NCBI GenBank assembly: GCA_964387955.1
Contig: CAYLXX010000014.1
Coordinates: forward strand, 1-23,320
Length of the DNA stretch: 23,320 nt
Source of the DNA: CAYLXX01 sp964387955
Lineage (GTDB): Bacteria > Patescibacteriota > Microgenomatia > UBA1406 > GWC2-37-13
Direction: 5' to 3'
In this document: positions 8,388 to 13,837 of the stretch, piece by piece
How the letters are laid out: each line of letters starts with the position of its first letter
Numbering within the stretch: position 1 is the first letter of the stretch
The notes under the pieces: generated by a model
Told to the model about the DNA's origin: nothing
The model's input: the letters and a program-made list of their open reading frames with translations, nothing else
The model's database searches: none
Made by a program: the position numbers and the translations under genes

Positions 8388-9628
8388 CCGATTTTTTTGA
8401 AGCCAGTAAGTGATTGCAGAACTTCGGGGATATCGATTGTTCCATCTTCATTCTGGTAATTTTCAAGAAGCGCAATCAAGATACGAGGTGTAGCAACTGC
8501 GGTGTTATTTAAAGAGTAACAGTACTGAGTACGACCATCTTTGGTACGATACTTTATATTAAGTCTGCGTGTTTGGAAATCTCCCATAATCGAGTTGGAC
8601 ATCGTTTCACCATACTCATTGCGCGACGGCATCCAGGTCTCGATGTCGTATTTTTTAATTTGCGGTTCGCCCATGTCGCCAGTTGACATCAGCAGTACTC
8701 GGTAGGGAAGTTGTAAGGCTTGTAAAATTTCTTCGGCGTTGGTCTGCAGTTCTTCGTGTAAATTTTTTGCATCTTCAATGTCATTTTTGCTTAAAATTAC
8801 TTGTTCAATTTTCCAGAACTCATGCAGTCGATACAATCCTTTAGCATCCTTGCCGTACGCACCTGCTTCTTTACGGAAGCAGGGAGAAAAGGCCACATAT
8901 TTTTTAGGCAGATCTTTCTCTTGTAAAATTTCACCGGAGTGATAGGCAGTTACCGGTACTTCGGCAGTACCCGCAAGATAAGCATCTTCATCGTTTAATT
9001 TATAGACTTCTTGCTCTCCCCATGGGAACTGGGCTGATCCAAACAATGCAAATCCTTTGACAATTGATGGAGCAATAATTGGGGTGTAGCCTTTTTTGAT
9101 AAGGTGCTGGAAAACATACATAAGTACTGCCATTTGCAGAACTGCCGCCTGATTTTTTAAAAAATAACCTCTGAAGCCTGATACTTTTGCACCGCGCTCA
9201 AAATCAATTAAGTCATGCATTTGGCCAAGTTCAAGATGTGAGCGGGGTGTGAAACTAAACTTTGCAGGTTCTCCATGTTTACGAATCTCTTTATTGGAAG
9301 CTGCGTCCTTGCCCACGGGCACTTCATCAAGCGGCACATTGGGAACAAACGAGAGAAGAATGCTCAGCTCTGTCTCGGTTTTAGATAATTGTTCCTCGAG
9401 TGTTTTTAATTGGTCTTTAATATCTTTACCTTTAATTTTAATTTCATCTGTGACTTGTACTTTGGCGAGTTTATTGCGTTCTTCACGAAGTCTCTGAATA
9501 GATTGGATGAGTTCTCGTCGAGTATCATCAAGTGAAAGAATTTTATCGATTTCAATCTCGCGATTTTTGTGTTTGGCCGCCTCAATAACTTTGGTTTTAT
9601 TTTCCCGTATAAAATCTAGCGCTAGCAT
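8384..9628 (-). CDS. serS: seryl-tRNA synthetase
   Basis: 414 residues from ATG 9628; a longer open frame from 9658 exists, but the protein starts like the family (MLALDFIRENKTKV) at 9628 and a -10 box sits just upstream. Residues ~20-100 form the antiparallel coiled-coil arm (RRELIQSIQRLREERNKLAK) that grips the long variable arm of tRNA-Ser. The class II core has motif 1 near the domain start, TAEVPVTAYHSGEIL, motif 2 FSPCFRKEAGAYG and RLHEFWKIEQV, then SNSIMGDFQTRRLNIKYR and motif 3 (SLNNTAVATPRILIALLE). It charges tRNA-Ser, and tRNA-Sec where present. Normal length for a bacterial SerRS. Confidence 0.96.
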   Translation of the reverse strand: MLALDFIRENKTKVIEAAKHKNREIEIDKILSLDDTRRELIQSIQRLREERNKLAKVQVTDEIKIKGKDIKDQLKTLEEQLSKTETELSILLSFVPNVPLDEVPVGKDAASNKEIRKHGEPAKFSFTPRSHLELGQMHDLIDFERGAKVSGFRGYFLKNQAAVLQMAVLMYVFQHLIKKGYTPIIAPSIVKGFALFGSAQFPWGEQEVYKLNDEDAYLAGTAEVPVTAYHSGEILQEKDLPKKYVAFSPCFRKEAGAYGKDAKGLYRLHEFWKIEQVILSKNDIEDAKNLHEELQTNAEEILQALQLPYRVLLMSTGDMGEPQIKKYDIETWMPSRNEYGETMSNSIMGDFQTRRLNIKYRTKDGRTQYCYSLNNTAVATPRILIALLENYQNEDGTIDIPEVLQSLTGFKKIG

Positions 9629-9634
9629 GAGGTT

Positions 9635-9640
9635 ATTATA
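9635..9640 (-). promoter_or_regulatory. -10 box of serS
   Basis: TATAAT on the minus strand (9640-9635). The predicted start is at 9628-9629, on the ATG, so serS appears leaderless. No convincing -35 at 16-18 bases. Confidence 0.5.
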
Positions 9641-9651
9641 ATGCATAACGC

Positions 9652-9680
9652 TTGACAATGGGTTGAAATCTATGTAAGTT
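9652..9680 (+). promoter_or_regulatory. possible promoter of the dockerin-protein gene
   Basis: TTGACA (9652-9657) is perfect. The best -10 at a 17-base spacing is the weak TAAGTT (9675-9680), with start near 9687, ten bases before the ATG at 9697. It overlaps the divergent serS upstream region. Confidence 0.35.
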
Positions 9681-9696
9681 TATCTTAAATCCAGAT

Positions 9697-10557
9697 ATGG
9701 AAATACAAGAAGACCTAAATAAAGTAAATTGGAAAAACGTTTTTGCTCTTTTTGGTATTTTTGCTCTGGTAGGATCGGTTACAAGCATAATTTTTTTATC
9801 AAGTAGATCTACCGCACAATCCAATACACAAACATACACGAGAGCGACAGAAATAAAAAGTGGTGATATGATGGTCAATAACTCACCAGAATTGACTATA
9901 ACAAGCACAATACCTCAGTCTCCTCCTCCCTCTCCAAGGTATGTCATATACGATGATCAGCTAGCATCTTTTTGGCAAACTTCATCCTCAGGTTGCACAG
10001 TCGATCCCAACGCGACATCATATATTAGAACCGGTAGTCATGCAATTATGATTCAGTGCACTGGAGCAAATTCACGTTGGGACTTTGAGCATTATAATGG
10101 CGGACCTGTTAATACGAGTGACTTTCATAGAATACAATTCTACATTTTGGGCACTGGCCCATCGCCTTATCAAGACATCATTTTTTATTTGAATACTACA
10201 GGCGGTATCAATCGAATGATAAGTCCATTTATTGAAGGCGGTTCGATAGTTTCTGGCCAGTGGAGAAAAGTTTCGTTTCCAATTGCGTATTTCAATATAT
10301 TTAATGCTTTATATAACACTCGTATGACACATCCAAGTTTAAGTGGAAGCTCAGCATATTATATAGATGATGTTCAGCTAGTTTGTAAGGGAGATGCAAA
10401 CGGTGATAATGTAATAAACGCTCAAGATCAAGATATTCTCCGACAAGAAATGAATGTTTGTGCAGTAAATTGTAAAGCAGATTTCAATGGTGATAATGTA
10501 GTTAATATCCAGGACTTCAATATTCTTCGCAACAAATTTGGTCAAACCTGCAATTAG
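9697..10557 (+). CDS. membrane-anchored surface protein with type I dockerin domain
   Basis: 286 residues. Residues ~13-37 are a signal anchor (VFALFGIFALVGSVTSIIFLSS). After a Ser/Thr/Pro linker, residues ~85-228 look like a beta-sandwich of the galactose-binding/CBM type (YVIYDDQLASFWQTSSSG; HAIMIQCTGANSRWDFEHY; ending SAYYIDDVQLV, the usual last strand of such domains). Residues 230-286 are a type I dockerin: two EF-hand-like calcium loops, GDANGDNVINAQDQDILR and ADFNGDNVVNIQDFNILR, each followed by a helix. Dockerins bind cohesins in extracellular complexes, and type I dockerin repeats also occur in CPR surface proteins without a cellulosome. No cohesin is recognisable in this window. The partner and any sugar ligand are unknown. 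Confidence 0.85.
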   Translation: MEIQEDLNKVNWKNVFALFGIFALVGSVTSIIFLSSRSTAQSNTQTYTRATEIKSGDMMVNNSPELTITSTIPQSPPPSPRYVIYDDQLASFWQTSSSGCTVDPNATSYIRTGSHAIMIQCTGANSRWDFEHYNGGPVNTSDFHRIQFYILGTGPSPYQDIIFYLNTTGGINRMISPFIEGGSIVSGQWRKVSFPIAYFNIFNALYNTRMTHPSLSGSSAYYIDDVQLVCKGDANGDNVINAQDQDILRQEMNVCAVNCKADFNGDNVVNIQDFNILRNKFGQTCN

Positions 10558-10562
10558 CCAGC

Positions 10563-10625
10563 AAAAAAGACACCTCTCTATAAGAATCCCAAAAAAATGG
10601 GAGGACCGACATGGTCCGAGGTGCC
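10563..10625 (-). terminator. branched intrinsic terminator of the small-gene operon
   Basis: On the minus strand an 8-bp stem (10625-10618 with 10576-10569, one G-U pair) encloses two hairpins: GGACC-GGTCC (10617-10603) and TCCC-GGGA (10602-10587, loop mostly T). Six U residues follow directly (10568-10563). It lies ~30 bp after the last gene of the minus operon. The plus strand lacks a U-tract, so the convergent dockerin gene probably does not use it. Confidence 0.75.
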
Positions 10626-10655
10626 TTTAATGCACTAAGTTGTTTGCGGAAATTT

Positions 10656-10985
10656 TTATTTCTCAAGTAATTGTGGATCAAGCCACTTGTTGGTTTGTTC
10701 ATCATCCCAAAAGGTTCCTGCTGTATCGGTCAAATCCTTCATGAGCTGGACTCTCCACCTTTTAAGTAGTGGTAAGGGTGTGTCGCTTATTTCTAGCATG
10801 ACAGCATCGTAAAAGTCATCGTAGAGTTTGAAACAAGCATATCCTGCCGACTTCAATGCTTTGACAGCTGTTGAGCGCGAGTAACCTCGTTCTCGCAGTT
10901 GCTTGTAGATGATAAAGCCAGCCCAAGTAATCTTATTCTCTGATTGGACTTGCTTGATGACGTTTTTCGCCATGTCGACGTTCAT
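10656..10985 (-). CDS. small protein of unknown function (last gene of the island operon)
   Basis: 109 residues, soluble, not recognised. The N-terminal ~50 residues look like a short helical fold with helix-turn-helix flavour (KITWAGFIIYKQLRERGYSRSTAVKALKSAGYACF), which could be read as a winged-helix or DNA-binding element, but this is weak. The second half is amphipathic helix rich in Asp, Leu and Trp (LPLLKRWRVQLMKDLTD; FWDDEQTNKWLDPQLLEK). A strong Shine-Dalgarno (AGGAGG) stands seven bases before the ATG at 10985. It is the last of six co-directional small genes, 10 bp after the membrane-protein gene and just before the branched terminator. Confidence 0.7.
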   Translation of the reverse strand: MNVDMAKNVIKQVQSENKITWAGFIIYKQLRERGYSRSTAVKALKSAGYACFKLYDDFYDAVMLEISDTPLPLLKRWRVQLMKDLTDTAGTFWDDEQTNKWLDPQLLEK

Positions 10986-10995
10986 CTTTTTCCTC

Positions 10996-11508
10996 CTAGT
11001 TGTACCAAGGATTATCGTCTAGCTCAGTGTTCCATACTCTGTCGTAAAGCACGAGGAAAAGAAACGCGATTATGCATGCGAATGCAGCAATGACTTGTTT
11101 CTTCGCCGGTGATTTGACAAGAAGTGGCCACGGATAAGTAATCAGTGGAAACATGAACCAGAACAGTACTGCGTGATAGGTTTCACTTGGACCTTTGTCA
11201 AACCGGAGTTTGGCAAAACCCAAGAGTTGTGGAGCGATTATGCCTAGTGCAAGGAATCCCAAGCACCAAACATACCAGAACCGTTTCGAATACCTGTTGG
11301 TTGTATCAATCTTTTGAAGCGCGTAAGCTGCCAGTGCCGCGTATAGCGGGAGCAATATGAAGTCGCCGATTCTGAATGAATACCATTTGGTAAGGTAAAA
11401 CCTTGGCTCAAACAGTAATCGAATAGCACTCATCGCCCCGTAGTCGATTGCGAACACTACAAAAAACGCCCTCATCGGACTGCCGTAGATCCACGAGAAC
11501 GGTTTCAT
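10996..11508 (-). CDS. multi-pass membrane protein of unknown function
   Basis: 170 residues from ATG 11508. An upstream in-frame ATG at 11523 is less likely, since the GGAGG ribosome site lies between the two. Four or five hydrophobic segments are visible (around AFFVVFAIDYGAMSAIRLLF, FILLPLYAALAAYAL, WYVWCLGFLALGIIAPQLL, AVLFWFMFPLITYPWPLL, VIAAFACIIAFLFLVL), with short loops rich in Arg, Tyr and Trp. No family recognised; not a known transporter or protease by motif. Its ribosome site is encoded in the last codons of the upstream gene, which ends two bases before this start, so translation is probably coupled. Confidence 0.72.
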   Translation of the reverse strand: MKPFSWIYGSPMRAFFVVFAIDYGAMSAIRLLFEPRFYLTKWYSFRIGDFILLPLYAALAAYALQKIDTTNRYSKRFWYVWCLGFLALGIIAPQLLGFAKLRFDKGPSETYHAVLFWFMFPLITYPWPLLVKSPAKKQVIAAFACIIAFLFLVLYDRVWNTELDDNPWYN

Positions 11509-11510
11509 GT

Positions 11511-11741
11511 TCACCTCCTCCATTTGATCTTGCCAGTTAAGATACCCTCGCGATTGTTCTCGAGAAACAATGTATCTTCAGTAAGAACAAGTCGAATTCT
11601 CTCAGCTCGATCGAAGACAAAGTTGGAGCCAATGTCATTATGGCCTACTGTCGCCTGCTGTATCTCCAAAGCTAGTGAAGAAGCCAGTTGTATACGCTCC
11701 TCAATGGTCCACTCTGAGCTTGGTTCGTGTTTGTTTTCCAT
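11511..11741 (-). CDS. small soluble protein of unknown function
   Basis: 76 residues, acidic, not recognised: a helical start (EWTIEERIQLASSLALEIQQATVG) and a beta-like second half (FDRAERIRLVLTEDTLFLENNREGILTGKIKWRR). The ATG at 11741 has AAAGGAGAAAG as ribosome site. The last codons AGG-AGG-TGA serve as the Shine-Dalgarno for the next gene, which starts two bases after the stop. Third from last in the operon. Confidence 0.68.
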   Translation of the reverse strand: MENKHEPSSEWTIEERIQLASSLALEIQQATVGHNDIGSNFVFDRAERIRLVLTEDTLFLENNREGILTGKIKWRR

Positions 11742-11754
11742 TTTTCTTTCTCCT

Positions 11755-12123
11755 TTAGTGTTTGACGCTGAGCACCAAGAATGGCCATTCTGCTGTGAAA
11801 GCTCCTTCTTCCTCCTCAGTGAACTTGAGTTCGCTGAAAAGATTGACAGTTGCTTTTACTGTGCAGTTGATTCCACACAGTTTCACTCGTTGTTCAAATC
11901 CGAGTATAGGCTGGATGACAATTTCATAGTTTTCTCGATGGATCGTATACCTAACCTTATTGCCAATGAGTATTAATTGCTTGTGGGCCGGTACAAATGC
12001 AGTTGTGCCGTTGACTCGCACCTCAGGATCCGTATGTGGTGGTAAGACCATAATAAGGATCAAGAGCCCAAGAACAATAATCATTGCGAAGATCAGAAAG
12101 CCGCAAGAGTTTTCTTGTTTCAC
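11755..12123 (-). CDS. one-pass membrane protein of unknown function, GTG start
   Basis: 122 residues from GTG 12123, which has the ribosome site GAGGAG nine bases upstream. A longer frame from TTG 12138 would begin inside that site and is rejected. Residues ~7-29 are a single hydrophobic helix (CGFLIFAMIIVLGLLILIMVL). The rest is a small beta-rich exterior (EVRVNGTTAFVPAHKQLILIGNKVRYTIHRENYEIVIQPILGFEQRVKLCGINCTVKATVNLF) with two cysteines that could pair. Function unknown. Between it and the preceding gene lies a 120-bp gap holding a structured RNA element. Confidence 0.68.
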   Translation of the reverse strand: MKQENSCGFLIFAMIIVLGLLILIMVLPPHTDPEVRVNGTTAFVPAHKQLILIGNKVRYTIHRENYEIVIQPILGFEQRVKLCGINCTVKATVNLFSELKFTEEEEGAFTAEWPFLVLSVKH

Positions 12124-12157
12124 TTTATTTCTCCTCAACTGATTGTTTTACCAGTTT

Positions 12158-12227
12158 TCCTTAGGTCATCGCAAGCATATACGCATCATCCGTAATCACG
12201 GAGAGTGGGCGGCTCGCTCGCTAAGGA
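12158..12227 (-). ncRNA. structured intergenic RNA element inside the operon
   Basis: On the minus strand an outer 7-bp stem TCCTTAG/CTAAGGA (12227-12221 with 12164-12158) encloses a 6-bp stem GCGAGC/GCTTGC that includes a G-U pair, and an apical hairpin TCCGT-GATT-ACGGA. The G-U would be a C-A mismatch on the plus strand, so the structure favours the operon's transcript. It lies between two genes of the operon; role unknown (mRNA processing, stability or regulation). Confidence 0.5.
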
Positions 12228-12243
12228 TAATGTAGATTTTTCT

Positions 12244-12435
12244 CTAAATATACTTTCGCCAGAGTTCGAGCATTATCGCTGCCGCGAACATGGCAATAAT
12301 CAAGCTTAAGTCGAGCAGACCGTTGACTGAAACCGTTATGTTGGCTGAAAAGACACGTGTCAAGACGATCAACGACAGTCCCAGTAGACCAAGGATCCCA
12401 AATATCTTGCTTAAGACATTAAGAAACGTTTTCAT
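12244..12435 (-). CDS. two-helix membrane protein of unknown function
   Basis: 63 residues: two hydrophobic segments (IFGILGLLGLSLIVLTRVF and LLDLSLIIAMFAAAIMLEL) joined by a short loop, with a C-terminal WRKYI. Too short for family recognition. The ribosome site AAAGGAG sits seven bases before ATG 12435. It starts 12 bp after the previous gene. The small size and membrane hairpin form would fit a holin-like or accessory membrane peptide, but nothing in the sequence proves that. Confidence 0.62.
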   Translation of the reverse strand: MKTFLNVLSKIFGILGLLGLSLIVLTRVFSANITVSVNGLLDLSLIIAMFAAAIMLELWRKYI

Positions 12436-12447
12436 ACCTTCTCCTTT

Positions 12448-12696
12448 CTAGTTAGGAAACGCTCTTTGTACAGCGCTTCCGTCGTGTAGGGCCATGTGTA
12501 GTTTATCCAAATCCTTATTGTAGATGTCGTGGACTTTCGAGAAAGTTGTGCCAGTTATGCGATTCTCTTGAAGCATTTCAAGTTCTTTCTTGCCATACTT
12601 CACGTAAAGTTCGACGCATCTGATTGCAACACCGGGAAGGCCATCTGCTATCTGGACGATAAGATCCATAACATCATCGGGAAGTTCATGATTCAT
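12448..12696 (-). CDS. small soluble protein of unknown function (first gene of the island operon)
   Basis: 82 residues, mostly helical by appearance (LPDDVMDLIVQIADGLPGVAIRCVELYVKYGKKELEMLQEN), with a C-terminal part rich in Asp, Lys and His. Not recognised. The ATG at 12696 has a strong Shine-Dalgarno (AAAGGAG). It follows a ~238-nt structured leader and opens the six-gene operon, so any control by the leader would act on it first. Confidence 0.66.
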   Translation of the reverse strand: MNHELPDDVMDLIVQIADGLPGVAIRCVELYVKYGKKELEMLQENRITGTTFSKVHDIYNKDLDKLHMALHDGSAVQRAFPN

Positions 12697-12734
12697 TTTC
12701 TTTCTCCTTTCGATTCTAAAAGTTTGTTAGTTTT

Positions 12735-12848
12735 TTGGAAGCAGTAGACAAGTAGCAATTACTTGTAAATGTGAGTGTGAAAACCTCCAATCTAAAGGTT
12801 GCAGATACCCTTAAAGCGGAGGTTTTGACTCACCTAACTAACTTCCAA
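12735..12848 (-). ncRNA. three-way-junction RNA in the 5' leader of the island operon
   Basis: Three helices nest cleanly. P1: TTGGAAG/CTTCCAA (12735-12741 with 12842-12848). P2: AAAACCTCC/GGAGGTTTT (12780-12788 with 12818-12826), extended by GTGAGT/ACTCAC (12771-12776 with 12828-12833) across a small internal loop. P3: ACAAGTA-GCAAT-TACTTGT (12748-12766). On the minus strand this stands 39 nt before the first ATG. A competing helix (12720-12730 with 12834-12844, 10 of 11 paired) could replace P1, giving a possible switch. It does not match a riboswitch family I know. Confidence 0.55.
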
Positions 12849-12898
12849 TTAATTTCCGCAAATTGTCAAAGTGCAAACGAAATGTACTTATAAACATC

Positions 12899-12917
12899 AA
12901 AAGGCCAGCAAATGGCC
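12899..12917 (-). terminator. weak intrinsic terminator-like hairpin
   Basis: On the minus strand GGCCA-TTTGC-TGGCC (12917-12903) is followed by four U residues (12902-12899). It lies ~50 bp after the stop of the 12966 gene and could end that two-gene unit. It is also ~17 nt downstream of the predicted start of the island transcript, so it could act as an early attenuator. Confidence 0.4.
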
Positions 12918-12940
12918 CAAGGATATTTTTAAGTGCCTAT

Positions 12941-12969
12941 ATTATAGCTCAAAAGAAGTAGTTATTCAA
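12941..12969 (-). promoter_or_regulatory. promoter of the small-gene island operon
   Basis: On the minus strand TTGAAT (12969-12964), a 17-base spacer and a perfect TATAAT (12946-12941), with the predicted start near 12934. It overlaps the stop codon of the upstream gene. The resulting leader before the ATG at 12696 would be about 238 nt, far longer than for other genes here. Confidence 0.6.
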
Positions 12970-13277
12970 ATACTATAGGATCTTGAGGCAGAGCTGCGCA
13001 GGAAGATAGTCGAGGCTAGGGTGAGAAGCTGTTCAGAGTATTTTTTCTGATCTGCAGGACTCGTGGGGAAAGTCTGATTGTACATATCAATCCACACATG
13101 GTTAAATCTGAGCTCTTGGTTCTCTCCATCCATAATCAGCTTCAGGTTTTGTTCGAAGATTTTATGTGCGTGCTTGAGAAAAATTTTTGCACCCTCGGTG
13201 TCGCCATTTTCCATACAAAAAATCACCCGCTTCAAATCGGTGACGAAGTGTAAGTAATATTGATTGTTATACGACAT
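12966..13277 (-). CDS. small helical protein of unknown function, coupled to the DUF5674 gene
   Basis: 103 residues, apparently all-helical (YLHFVTDLKRVIFCMENGDTEGAKIFLKHAHKIFEQNLKL), with a conserved-looking NHVWIDMYNQTF segment in the middle. The helical-bundle look recalls HEPN or TPR-like small proteins, but the Rx4-6H catalytic motif of HEPN RNases is not evident. Its start overlaps the end of the DUF5674 gene by 11 bp, so translation is likely coupled and the two proteins may act together. The promoter of the next operon overlaps its stop. Confidence 0.65.
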   Translation of the reverse strand: MSYNNQYYLHFVTDLKRVIFCMENGDTEGAKIFLKHAHKIFEQNLKLIMDGENQELRFNHVWIDMYNQTFPTSPADQKKYSEQLLTLASTIFLRSSASRSYSI

Positions 13278-13605
13278 AGTCAGGTAAAAATTTTTTGACT
13301 AACTGAGCAAATTGTTGCTTAACTGTTTCATCGTGAATTTCTGTACTTTTATTGGTGCCGGATCGAATATTTATCATGGCATTATAGTCTATGCGCCGGG
13401 CGACTAAATCTACTCCGCCTCCCCAAATACTAGCTTGTTTAGCACCCTTTTCTAAAAGTTCTTGCTCGGCGTCGTAATGATATTCGCCACCAATGGCAAT
13501 CAAGCCATTGACAACATCTGCCGTGACTTTGATGTATGTTTTGTAGTCTTCTTTGGCTTTAGTAATATCTTCCTCAGTTGCCGCGGCGGACAAAATAACT
13601 ACCAT
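13267..13605 (-). CDS. DUF5674 family protein
   Basis: 112 residues from ATG 13605; a longer frame from 13644 adds 13 residues that do not fit the family start. It has the features of DUF5674 as I recall it: VTADVVNGLIAIGGEYHYDAEQELLEKGAKQASIWGGGVDL, then YNAMINIRSGTNKSTEIHD and a final amphipathic helix. This family is frequent in CPR and some other bacteria and has no known function. The Gly-Gly-Glu-x-His and Met-Ile-Asn-Ile-Arg motifs are its hallmarks. Its 3' end overlaps the next gene. It may start a two-gene transcription unit. Confidence 0.8.
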   Translation of the reverse strand: MVVILSAAATEEDITKAKEDYKTYIKVTADVVNGLIAIGGEYHYDAEQELLEKGAKQASIWGGGVDLVARRIDYNAMINIRSGTNKSTEIHDETVKQQFAQLVKKFLPDYVV

Positions 13606-13704
13606 ACGTGTCTTACTTAAATAGTAGCAGTTTATATGCGACAAGAAAAGTATTATTTAGTAGTTCAATCTATAATGCTACATATCAGATAGATTAAAAT
13701 TAAC

Positions 13705-13732
13705 TTGACAAAAAATATTAGTAGACTACAAT
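13705..13732 (+). promoter_or_regulatory. promoter of a short terminated RNA
   Basis: A perfect TTGACA (13705-13710), 16-base spacer and TACAAT (13727-13732), one of the best promoters in the window. The start would be near 13739, but no gene begins for another 100 bases and a strong terminator intervenes. Confidence 0.65.
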
Positions 13733-13738
13733 TTATTA

Positions 13739-13806
13739 TTTAGAATGCAAAAGATTCTAAATATTGTTTGGTTTTAAAGCGGAGCGCTTAGGCGCTCCTT
13801 TTTTTT
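13739..13806 (+). ncRNA. candidate small RNA or attenuator leader (~65 nt)
   Basis: Bounded by the promoter at 13705-13732 and by the terminator at 13781-13806. It includes most of a hairpin whose 10-bp inverted repeat (13737-13746 with 13754-13763, loop GCAAAAG) is perfect; the first two bases may lie just before the transcript. There is no start codon with a plausible frame. Either it is an independent small RNA, or it is the leader of the synthetase-MGS gene that starts 31 bp after the terminator. I do not recognise a T-box or known riboswitch. Confidence 0.5.
13781..13806 (+). terminator. strong intrinsic terminator upstream of the synthetase-MGS gene
   Basis: GGAGCGC (13781-13787), loop TTAG, GCGCTCC (13792-13798), then eight T (13799-13806). 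A textbook plus-strand intrinsic terminator, placed before rather than after a plus-strand gene. Confidence 0.85.
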
Positions 13807-13837
13807 GCACTCTCATTAAAATTTATTACCCTGATTT

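Noticed and set aside
9629..9658. Longer serS start at 9658
   Set aside because: The extra residues do not fit SerRS and would cover the -10 box.
12832..12842. RYYYAAC/GTTRRRY-like matches suggesting integron attC sites in the small-gene island
   Set aside because: No properly spaced partner box and no integrase in the window; the stems are better explained as leader RNA.
12864..12869. TTGACA on the minus strand as a second island promoter
   Set aside because: No acceptable -10 at 15-19 bases; it would fall inside the three-way junction.
12838..12897. A 19-codon minus-strand reading frame in the island leader, as a leader peptide
   Set aside because: No ribosome site, overlaps the structured RNA, no codon bias toward one amino acid; probably chance.
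13739..13806. T-box riboswitch before the synthetase-like gene
   Set aside because: Too short, and no T-box sequence or specifier loop.
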